Shown here piece by piece: positions 25,143-31,704 of a stretch of 64,000 nt of DNA. How positions within the stretch are numbered: position 1 is the first letter of the stretch; each line of letters starts with the position of its first letter. Under the pieces are notes generated by a model. It saw only the letters and a list, made by a program, of their open reading frames with translations, did no database searches and had not been told where the DNA came from. Position numbers and translations under genes: made by a program. The DNA is from Halocynthiibacter sp049608145 (GTDB taxonomy: Bacteria > Pseudomonadota > Alphaproteobacteria > Rhodobacterales > Rhodobacteraceae), in NCBI RefSeq assembly GCF_049608145.1, contig NZ_JBMYXF010000001.1, positions 124,001-188,000 on the forward strand, written 5' to 3'.

Positions 25143-25610
25143 ATGATCCGCAAAATCGTTGAACATCCGGACCCGGTTTTGCGTAAGATGTGTGATCCTG
25201 TAGATCGCTTTGACGACATGCTGACGGCGCTTGCCGATGACATGTTGGAAACCATGTATGATGCGCCTGGCCGTGGCCTTGCCGCACCTCAGGTGGGGAT
25301 CACGCGACGGATGTTCGTCATGGACGTGACCTGGAAAGAAGGTCGGCGCAGCCCGATGGTTTTTGTGAACCCCCAGATCACCGCTGTGTCCGCAATGACG
25401 GCAAGCCGTGAGGAAGGGTGTCTGTCGATTCCCGGAGATCTGACATCGGTGACGCGCCCGGCATCGGTGCGCATGTGCTGGCAGGACCTGCAGGGCACAG
25501 AACATAGCGAAGAATTTACAGGCTTTGCGGCGGCCTGTGTGCAACATGAACTGGATCACCTGAACGGGGTCTTATGTATTGATTACCGGAAGGATGAACA
25601 TGCAGGGTAA
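25143..25610 (+). CDS. Peptide deformylase 2 (shorter paralogue, active site intact)
   Basis: A 155-aa deformylase paralogue. Motif 1 reads GRGLAAPQVG (Ile replaced by Arg compared with def 1), motif 2 is EGCLSIPG with Cys93, and motif 3 is QHELDH with His135, Glu136 and His139, so metal and catalytic residues are all present. It lacks the C-terminal helix extension of the first copy. Substrate range may differ through the Arg in the S1' region; this is inference. The next gene begins before its stop (11-nt overlap). Confidence 0.9.
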   Translation: MIRKIVEHPDPVLRKMCDPVDRFDDMLTALADDMLETMYDAPGRGLAAPQVGITRRMFVMDVTWKEGRRSPMVFVNPQITAVSAMTASREEGCLSIPGDLTSVTRPASVRMCWQDLQGTEHSEEFTGFAAACVQHELDHLNGVLCIDYRKDEHAG

Positions 25611-26115
25611 TTCACGTGCCTATGTGGCCTGGCCTGACAAGCGTCTGCGCACGGTTGCAGCTGATGTAACTGAGATCACAGATGAAATCCGTCAGATTTG
25701 GGCAGACATGGTATCTACGATGGATGCAATGCCGGGTGTCGGATTGGCGGCAGTGCAGATCGGGGTGATGCAGCGGCTTGCGGTGGTGGATGCGTCGGAT
25801 GAACGTGGCAAGGCTGTATTAATGGCGAACCCAAAGGTGTTGCATGCCTCGGGGCAATTGCGCGAACACGAAGAAGCCAGCCCAAATCTGCCTGGTGTCT
25901 CTGCCGTGATCAGCCGTCCACGTGCGGTGACGGTCGAATTTATGAACGCGGATGGGATGATGGAAGAACGCGATTTCGTAGGCATCTGGGCAACCTCTGT
26001 TCAGCACCAGATCGATCACCTTGCGGGAAAAATGTACTTTGACCACCTGAAACCTGTGAAACGCCAGATGCTTGTAAAAAAAGCGCAAAAATTCATGAAG
26101 TCCGGGGGCAAGTGA
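25600..26115 (+). CDS. Peptide deformylase-like protein, predicted inactive
   Basis: A 171-aa third tandem deformylase homologue. Fold-defining positions are kept (GVGLAAVQIG, full-length C-terminal helix KPVKRQMLVKKAQKFMK), but the EGCLS motif is replaced by EEASPNLPG, changing the metal-ligand Cys to Ser94, and HExxH reads HQIDH, replacing the catalytic Glu with Gln137. Hydrolysis should be lost. A ribosome-site decoy, regulatory or peptide-binding role is possible but unproven. ATG 25600 is chosen because GGAAGG sits 6 nt upstream. Its TGA stop overlaps the fmt start (TGATG). Confidence 0.88.
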   Translation: MQGNSRAYVAWPDKRLRTVAADVTEITDEIRQIWADMVSTMDAMPGVGLAAVQIGVMQRLAVVDASDERGKAVLMANPKVLHASGQLREHEEASPNLPGVSAVISRPRAVTVEFMNADGMMEERDFVGIWATSVQHQIDHLAGKMYFDHLKPVKRQMLVKKAQKFMKSGGK

Positions 26116-27020
26116 TGCGCGTCATCTTTATGGGCTCTCCTGATTTTTCAGTGTCAGCGTTGGACGCGTTGATTGATGCCGGGCATGAAATTGCCTGTGT
26201 TTATTGCCAACCACCGCGTCCTGCAGGGCGTGGCAAGAAAGACCGGCTGACCGCTGTGCAGGCACGGGCAGAGGAACTTGGTCTGGCTGTGCGCCATCCG
26301 CTGAATTTCAAAGATCCGGTGGATGTCGGGGCCTTTGCCGATTTGAAGGCGGATATCGCGGTTGTCGTGGCGTATGGTCTTATTTTGCCACAATCGATTC
26401 TGGACGCCCCTTCAAAGGGTTGTCTGAATATTCATGCATCGTTGCTGCCGCGTTGGCGGGGGGCTGCGCCCATCCATCGTGCGATTATGGCTGGGGATGA
26501 GAAAACTGGCGTATGCATCATGCAAATGGATGCAGGACTGGACACGGGGGACGTTCTACTGCGGGATGAACTGGTGATTGGTGCAACTGAAACCACTTTG
26601 CAATTGCATGATCGCCTGGCGGTTATGGGGGCGGATCTGATCGTTCAATCTCTTGAGAAATATGACGATTTGGCGCCGGTGCCGCAACCTGATGCAGGTG
26701 TGAATTATGCCCACAAGATTGATAAGTCAGAGGCGCAAATTGATTGGATGTGTGACGCCGTAGAAATTGACCGTCAGATCCGTGGTCTTTCGCCATTTCC
26801 GGGGGCCTGGTGTATGTTGGGAAAAGAACGCCTGAAGCTGCATGGATCTGAGTTGGCAGAGGGCGAAGGTCAGCCAGGAGAAGTGCTTGACGACCAATTG
26901 CTTATTGCCTGTGGTACGGGGGCTGTGCGCCTGAAACGCTTGCAGCGTGCCGGGAAAGCTGCGCAGGATGCGGATGTGTTTCAACGTGGCAAGCCGATTG
27001 AAAAAGGCACGGTTTTATAA
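26115..27020 (+). CDS. fmt: Methionyl-tRNA formyltransferase
   Basis: A 301-aa enzyme that formylates initiator Met-tRNA using 10-formyl-THF, the reaction that deformylases later reverse on the protein. N-terminal RVIFMGSPDFSV, the SLLPRWRGAAPIHRAIMAGD catalytic segment (with upstream Asn in CLNIHA) and MDAGLDTGD are diagnostic; the C-terminal OB-fold domain begins near residue 205. Length is normal. An in-frame GTG one codon earlier is possible. It is coupled to the inactive deformylase gene by a TGATG overlap. Confidence 0.97.
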   Translation: MRVIFMGSPDFSVSALDALIDAGHEIACVYCQPPRPAGRGKKDRLTAVQARAEELGLAVRHPLNFKDPVDVGAFADLKADIAVVVAYGLILPQSILDAPSKGCLNIHASLLPRWRGAAPIHRAIMAGDEKTGVCIMQMDAGLDTGDVLLRDELVIGATETTLQLHDRLAVMGADLIVQSLEKYDDLAPVPQPDAGVNYAHKIDKSEAQIDWMCDAVEIDRQIRGLSPFPGAWCMLGKERLKLHGSELAEGEGQPGEVLDDQLLIACGTGAVRLKRLQRAGKAAQDADVFQRGKPIEKGTVL

Positions 27021-27030
27021 AGGAAAATAC

Positions 27031-27267
27031 ATGTTTCTGGTCTTGATGGGAACGGTCGTAATCGCCGGAATTATAGGCTATGCCTCTGAAAAATCTGGAT
27101 TTACGGAGAATGGTTATCTGCAGTCGATCATCATTTGCGTCGGTGGTGCATTTCTATTTTATTTTGTGCGCATCATGTTTGGAATTGGTTTTTCCTCACC
27201 GGGAATGAATGCAATTATTTCGTCGGTCGGCGCCCTGATCATCGTGCCTTTTCACTGGAGGAAGTAA
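27031..27267 (+). CDS. Small membrane protein
   Basis: A 78-aa protein with two or three hydrophobic segments (FLVLMGTVVIAGIIGYA, IIICVGGAFLFYFVRIMF, NAIISSVGALIIVPF). The Gly-rich segments resemble the GlsB/YeaQ family of its neighbour, so a distant relationship is possible. AAAGGA precedes the ATG at 27031. It starts 10 nt after fmt, and its TAA stop overlaps the next start (TAATG), so it is coupled to the following gene. Function unknown. Confidence 0.72.
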   Translation: MFLVLMGTVVIAGIIGYASEKSGFTENGYLQSIIICVGGAFLFYFVRIMFGIGFSSPGMNAIISSVGALIIVPFHWRK

Positions 27268-27509
27268 TGGGGATCATTATTTTTTTACTGATTATCGGAG
27301 CGGGGGCAGGCTTTATTGCAACCCGTGTGATGGATCTTGAAACAGACATCCTGACCACTGTCGCTATTGGTGTTCTGGGGGCGATCATTGGTGGCGTACT
27401 GCTGCGTTTTGTTGCTCATGTTGCGGGTTGGTTTGGCGGTTTTGTCGGAGCAGTTCTGGCGGCCATTCTGTTGATCTGGTTATGGCAGAAATACGGACCG
27501 ACACGCTGA
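27267..27509 (+). CDS. GlsB/YeaQ/YmgE family small membrane protein
   Basis: 80 aa with three hydrophobic segments (IIIFLLIIGAGAGFIATRVM, ILTTVAIGVLGAIIGGVLL, GFVGAVLAAILLIWLW) and the glycine pattern GAGAGFIA...GVLGAIIGG characteristic of the YeaQ/YmgE (transglycosylase-associated, stress-linked) family. GGAGG lies upstream of the ATG, and the start overlaps the previous stop. It converges on rnhA with a 53-nt gap. Confidence 0.82.
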   Translation: MGIIIFLLIIGAGAGFIATRVMDLETDILTTVAIGVLGAIIGGVLLRFVAHVAGWFGGFVGAVLAAILLIWLWQKYGPTR

Positions 27510-27562
27510 ATTTTAAATTTGTTACGGTGTATTCGATCCGTAGCCTGAAATTTTGAAACGGC

Positions 27563-28021
27563 TCAGCGCTTCTTCTTGAACGGTTCCATACCTTCCCGCG
27601 CCAATTCATCGGCACGCTCATTTTCTGCATGACCGGCATGTCCTTTGATCCATTTCCACGTCACCTGATGACGGGCCTGGGCGGCATCAAGGCGTTTCCA
27701 CAGATCTTCGTTTTTCACCGGTTTTTTCGCCGCGGTTTTCCAGCCGTTTTTCTTCCAGCCAAAAATCCACTTTGTGACGCCATCTTTGACGTATGAACTG
27801 TCGGTGGTGATGGTCAACTCAGAGGCACGTTCCAGTGTTTCAAGTGCCGATATTGCCGCCATCAATTCCATTCGGTTGTTGGTGGTTTCACCCTCGCCGC
27901 CCTTCAGGCAGCGTTCTTTTAGGATGTTCTCTCCGTCTAGCGCGCGCAAAAGCACGCCCCAGCCACCGGGGCCAGGATTTCCGGAACAGGCACCATCGGT
28001 CCAGGCGTGAAGATCAGGCAT
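27563..28021 (-). CDS. rnhA: Ribonuclease HI
   Basis: A 152-aa endonuclease that removes RNA from RNA-DNA hybrids. The four carboxylates are in WTDGACSGNPGPGGWG (Asp), NNRMELMAA (Glu), TTDSSYV (Asp) and ENERADELA (Asp), and KGHAGHAENE provides the catalytic His. The basic handle region WKKNGWKTAAKKPVKN is present. The start lies inside the 3' end of the methyltransferase gene (8-nt overlap), so the two are coupled. It is last in a minus-strand run beginning with the NYN gene. Confidence 0.96.
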   Translation of the reverse strand: MPDLHAWTDGACSGNPGPGGWGVLLRALDGENILKERCLKGGEGETTNNRMELMAAISALETLERASELTITTDSSYVKDGVTKWIFGWKKNGWKTAAKKPVKNEDLWKRLDAAQARHQVTWKWIKGHAGHAENERADELAREGMEPFKKKR

Positions 28022-28616
28022 TGTCAGGCTTTCGTAGTGTGATTGTGATGTGTTGTGCTTCTTCACCGCTGAGTCCGATAGAAGATCCACGCGTGATCTG
28101 CGGATCTGTCAGGCCAGCATTCGCGAGATGTATCAGCAGCTCATCCTCGGTGAAGTAACTGTAAAGACGTCCGATACTGTCGCGATGTTCACCGTGTCCA
28201 AGTTTCATCCCAATGTAGAACAGTCCGCCTGGCATTAGGGCGCTGCTGAGTTGACCGAGAAGGGCTGGAAAGGCTTCGCGTGGGGCGTGCAGCAGGCTGA
28301 AGCTGGCCCAGATCGCGTCATAGATTTGGTCTTCATGGATATCCTCAAAGCGAGCGACCCGCGCTGGAACCATGGCCTGATGTGCAAGACTTACCATTTC
28401 GGGCGAAGCATCAACGGCGTCAACCACATGGCCTGCGTCGATCATGGTTTTTGCCATGTGACCGGGACCACAACCGAGATCCAATACATGGGCTTTGACC
28501 GGCAAGCGATCGATGAAAGCGAGAAGTTCTGGCGATGCAGCGTCTTTAAGATTGATATCCGCGTAATCGGCGCTGGGGGCGTTGTAGACTTTTATGGTTT
28601 CTAAATCGGCTGTCAT
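28014..28616 (-). CDS. Class I SAM-dependent methyltransferase
   Basis: A 200-aa Rossmann-fold methyltransferase. Motif I is VLDLGCGPGHMAKTM, the acidic end of beta-2 is VDAVDASPEMV, and motif IV is YDAIWASFSLLHAPR; LMPGGLFYIGM follows. The substrate is unknown; the fold resembles small-molecule methyltransferases of the type 11/25 group. AAAGG precedes the ATG at 28616. It overlaps rnhA at its 3' end and follows the mini membrane protein gene with 1 nt between. Confidence 0.85.
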   Translation of the reverse strand: MTADLETIKVYNAPSADYADINLKDAASPELLAFIDRLPVKAHVLDLGCGPGHMAKTMIDAGHVVDAVDASPEMVSLAHQAMVPARVARFEDIHEDQIYDAIWASFSLLHAPREAFPALLGQLSSALMPGGLFYIGMKLGHGEHRDSIGRLYSYFTEDELLIHLANAGLTDPQITRGSSIGLSGEEAQHITITLRKPDNA

Positions 28617-28617
28617 A

Positions 28618-28809
28618 TCAGGCCTTTTCGAATGCAAAATTCAAGCCAGACCCGGCGAAGCTTGCTGCAAAAGCACGTCTAATCCAGGCCCGTGCACGGG
28701 GGCTTTCGAGAACTTTGTGGCGTTCGAAAGAAGCAAACACACCGTAGATCACACCGCTGCCAAGGGCGCAGACAACAATCAAAGCGATTAGCAGAAATTC
28801 AGGAGACAT
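28618..28809 (-). CDS. 63-aa membrane protein resembling the C-terminal end of LysE/RhtB exporters
   Basis: One clear N-terminal membrane segment (FLLIALIVVCALGSGVIYGVF), a basic loop (FERHKVLESPRARAWIRR), then a second apolar Gly-rich helix (AFAASFAGSGLNFAFE). The order and the RRAF-x5-GxGLxxAFE ending look like the last two helices of LysE-type exporters, but the upstream part is absent because ispH ends 12 nt away. AAGGA upstream of the ATG suggests it is expressed as it stands. It could be a remnant or a genuine small protein. Confidence 0.62.
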   Translation of the reverse strand: MSPEFLLIALIVVCALGSGVIYGVFASFERHKVLESPRARAWIRRAFAASFAGSGLNFAFEKA

Positions 28810-28821
28810 ATTACTGGATCC

Positions 28822-29775
28822 TTAGGCCGGTACACGCAGGATGCGCGGCACTTTGAATTCTATGTTTTCTTGAGCGGTTTCAATAAGTTCGACATTAACA
28901 TCAAAACGCGTGCGGAAAGCTTCAATGACCTCATCCATCAGAACTTCGGGGGCGGATGCACCCGCTGTCAAGCCGACTGATTTCACCCCTTCCAACGCGC
29001 GCCAATCGATGTTGGTCGCGCGTTCTACCAGTTGCGAATAATTGCATCCGGCAGCGGCTCCGACTTCGACCAGGCGTCGGGAATTTGAGGAATTGGGTGC
29101 ACCGATCACTAGGATCGCATCAGCCTTTGGTGCCATCGCCTTGACCGCGTGCTGGCGGTTGGTGGTGGCGTAACAGATGTCTTCTTTATGCGGGCCGACG
29201 ATGGCCGGGAAACGGGTTTTTAGGGCGTCGACAATATCTGCGGTGTCATCAATAGAAAGAGTGGTTTGGGTGATATAGGCCAGTTGTCCCGGGTCGCGGA
29301 CGTTAAGCTTTGCGACATCTGCCGGGGTTTCGACGAGTAAGACTTCACCGTCGGGCAGTTGTCCCATAGTACCAATGGTTTCGGGATGCCCATCATGACC
29401 GATCATCACCATCTGCAAGCCGTTGGCGGAGTGACGTTCGGCTTCGATATGCACTTTGGACACCAGTGGGCAGGTGGCATCCACCCAGATCATTTCGCGC
29501 GCGGTGGCGGTTTCAGGTACGGATTTTGGCACGCCATGGGCGGAAAAAATGACCGGACGATCATCCGGGCAATCTGATAATTCTTCGACAAACACTGCGC
29601 CCTTGGCTTTCAGCCCGTCGACGACAAATTTATTGTGCACGATTTCGTGGCGCACATAGACAGGTGCGCCCCATTTTTCTAGTGCCATTTCCACAACACG
29701 AATGGCGCGCACAACACCGGCACAAAAACCGCGCGGAGCGGCAAGATAGATGGTCAGTGGGGGAAGTTTGGTCAT
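28822..29775 (-). CDS. ispH: 4-hydroxy-3-methylbut-2-enyl diphosphate reductase
   Basis: A 317-aa iron-sulfur enzyme of the last MEP-pathway step, making IPP and DMAPP. The three cluster Cys are Cys18 (APRGFCAGV), Cys102 (DATCPLV) and Cys201 (EDICYATTNRQ); His and Glu motifs VRHEIVHNK and FSAHGVP are present, as is the C-terminal GLTAGASAPEVL. Length is normal. It follows the NYN gene on the same strand, with a 140-nt gap containing a strong hairpin. Confidence 0.97.
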   Translation of the reverse strand: MTKLPPLTIYLAAPRGFCAGVVRAIRVVEMALEKWGAPVYVRHEIVHNKFVVDGLKAKGAVFVEELSDCPDDRPVIFSAHGVPKSVPETATAREMIWVDATCPLVSKVHIEAERHSANGLQMVMIGHDGHPETIGTMGQLPDGEVLLVETPADVAKLNVRDPGQLAYITQTTLSIDDTADIVDALKTRFPAIVGPHKEDICYATTNRQHAVKAMAPKADAILVIGAPNSSNSRRLVEVGAAAGCNYSQLVERATNIDWRALEGVKSVGLTAGASAPEVLMDEVIEAFRTRFDVNVELIETAQENIEFKVPRILRVPA

Positions 29776-29860
29776 GCTGCCGTCCTGTTTGTTGCCCTAT
29801 GTTTAGGCGCGGAGACTGCAGAGGTCCATACCTAGCGTCAGCTGGGAACCGGAAAGGGAT

Positions 29861-29896
29861 CTATGGGCGCGACGCCGTGGTCTGCCGCGCCCATAG
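29861..29896. other. Strong 11-bp hairpin between the NYN gene and ispH
   Basis: CTATGGGCGCG and CGCGCCCATAG form a perfect stem with a 14-nt loop, 20 nt past the NYN stop and 86 nt before the ispH start. No T-run follows on either strand, so it is not a classic terminator. RNA processing, attenuation or a protein-binding site are possible. Confidence 0.6.
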
Positions 29897-29915
29897 TTGT
29901 CATAATCCTGATAGT

Positions 29916-30482
29916 TTACTCAGGTGTCTCAGGCGCTGCGGGATCAAAGTTTTCGCGCGGAGGCCGCCCGATTACATCTTTGAGATCCTGCAGTTCGATG
30001 AAGTTATCCGCCTGGCGGCGAAGTTCATCTGAGATCATTGGGGGCTGCGAGCGAATGGTAGACACCACAGATACACGAACACCTTTACGTTGAATGCTTT
30101 CGATCAGTGGCCTGAAATCTCCATCCCCGGAGAACAGGACAATGTGATCGACATGGGGCGCAAGCTCCATAGCATCCACAGCAAGTTCGATATCCATATT
30201 GCCTTTCACCTTACGGCGACCCATGGAATCCGTATATTCCCGTGCCGGTTTGGTGACCATTGTGAACCCATTATAGTTCAGCCAGTCGACCAGAGGTCGG
30301 ATCGGTGAATAATCATCATTTTCCAGAAGCGCAGTATAGTAAAACGCACGCAGCATTCGGCCACGGCGCATGAACTCTTGTCGCAACAATTTGTAGTCGA
30401 TGTCAAAACCCAGTGACTTTGCAGCAGCGTATAGGTTAGAGCCATCAATGAACAGCGCCAGCCGTTCGTCTCGATAAAACAT
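29916..30482 (-). CDS. NYN domain protein (LabA/DUF88-like, putative RNase)
   Basis: A 188-aa PIN-like fold protein. Acidic positions expected for a metal-dependent nuclease are visible: Asp13 (ALFIDGSNLY), an Asp near 97 (GNMDIELAVDAM) and Asp/Asp near 119-121 (FSGDGDFRPLI), followed by KGVRVSVVS and FIELQDL. NYN proteins are thought to process RNA; the targets of this group are unknown. The C-terminal tail is Pro-rich and probably disordered. It diverges from folK by 113 nt and is followed by the hairpin and ispH. Confidence 0.87.
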   Translation of the reverse strand: MFYRDERLALFIDGSNLYAAAKSLGFDIDYKLLRQEFMRRGRMLRAFYYTALLENDDYSPIRPLVDWLNYNGFTMVTKPAREYTDSMGRRKVKGNMDIELAVDAMELAPHVDHIVLFSGDGDFRPLIESIQRKGVRVSVVSTIRSQPPMISDELRRQADNFIELQDLKDVIGRPPRENFDPAAPETPE

Positions 30483-30595
30483 GAAATCCCTTTCGGTATC
30501 TTAACGTTCCGTCCCGATTTACTAATTACGAGAGGCCTGGCGACCTCAGGTTCGAAACTTACCACATTTATTGCATATAGGCAGGGGGGACGCAG

Positions 30596-31189
30596 TTGAA
30601 AAGTAACATTAGCCCGATGAGGGCGCTGATTGCACTGGGTGCAAATGATACCGGCGAATCACATCTTATGGCTGAAAGGCTACAAAATGCCCTCAGGGAA
30701 CTGACCAGCGAAGAGATCGATGTCGAGAAGGTCAGCCATTTTTACCATAGCCCTTGTTTTCCAGAAGGAATCGGTAACGATTTTGTAAATGCGGTGGCCC
30801 TTCTGAAGGTCACAATAGCACCTGAAGACTTGCTGATAAGGTTACATGAGGTTGAAGAAAATGCTGGTAGAAAGCGACTGAAAAGGTGGGGGATACGCCC
30901 CCTAGACCTTGATTTATTGGCTGTAGAAAAAATTATTTTGCCCGATCTCGAGACCTTCGATTTCTGGCGCAACCTATCTTTATCGACACAAATGGAGCGT
31001 GCGCCGGAAGAGATTATCCTGCCACACCCCCGAATCACTGACCGGGCATTTGTGCTGTTGCCCATGCAGGATGTGGTCCCGGATTGGGTGCATCCGGTAA
31101 CCGGGCAGTCGTTGAAAACCCTGATTTCGGCACTTCCGGAGGGGGCATGTGCGGGAATTCGGCCTGTAGATCAGCCAATGGGGACATAA
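30596..31189 (+). CDS. folK: 2-amino-4-hydroxy-6-hydroxymethyldihydropteridine diphosphokinase
   Basis: A 197-aa folate-pathway kinase transferring pyrophosphate from ATP to the pterin alcohol. RALIALGAN at the start, VSHFYHSPCFPEG and the RWGIRPLDLDLLAVE signature are present, with the pterin-binding HPRITDRAFVLLPM. The TTG at 30596 is preferred because GGGGGA lies 5 nt upstream; an ATG seven codons later (30617) gives the common family N terminus but lacks a ribosome site. It heads the plus-strand series leading to rpoZ and rsh. Confidence 0.92.
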   Translation: MKSNISPMRALIALGANDTGESHLMAERLQNALRELTSEEIDVEKVSHFYHSPCFPEGIGNDFVNAVALLKVTIAPEDLLIRLHEVEENAGRKRLKRWGIRPLDLDLLAVEKIILPDLETFDFWRNLSLSTQMERAPEEIILPHPRITDRAFVLLPMQDVVPDWVHPVTGQSLKTLISALPEGACAGIRPVDQPMGT

Positions 31190-31309
31190 TCTGTCGGAAA
31201 CCGGAAAGAATTGCACGGGATCAGGGGATTGATTCAAATGTTGCTTGAATTCCGTTGCATCGCAGCGTAAATCATCGGTTTCAGACATCCGCTATAAATT
31301 GGAGCTCCC

Positions 31310-31663
31310 ATGGCCCGCGTTACGGTTGAAGATTGCGTCGACAAAGTACAGAACCGGTTTGAACTGGTTATGCTTGCCTCTCACCGGGCACGTGAAATTT
31401 CTGCGGGTGCGGAAATTACGGTTGATCGCGACAATGACAAGAACCCTGTTGTTGCACTGCGCGAAATCGCGGACGAAACACAAACTGCTGATGAGCTGCG
31501 CGAACGCGCAATCGAAAGCAACCAAACCCAGATCGAAGTTGATGAACCGGAAGAAGATGCAATGGCACTTTTGATGGGCGCTGAGGCAGATAAACCTGCG
31601 GACGACGATATGAGTGAAGAGCGCCTGCTGCGCCAGCTGATGGAAGCACAGGGCCAGGGTTAA
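31310..31663 (+). CDS. rpoZ: RNA polymerase omega subunit
   Basis: 117 aa, the small subunit that assists RNA polymerase assembly and forms part of one ppGpp site. The family core RVTVEDCVDKVQNRFELVMLASHRAREISAG is followed by KNPVVALREIA; the C-terminal ~45 residues are acidic and probably flexible. The rsh gene starts 41 nt downstream, so ppGpp maker and one of its receptors are adjacent, as in most alphaproteobacteria. Confidence 0.96.
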   Translation: MARVTVEDCVDKVQNRFELVMLASHRAREISAGAEITVDRDNDKNPVVALREIADETQTADELRERAIESNQTQIEVDEPEEDAMALLMGAEADKPADDDMSEERLLRQLMEAQGQG

Positions 31664-31704
31664 CCCCAGCAGGGCCTTTCAAGGCCCGGAAGAGTACGGC
31701 CAGG

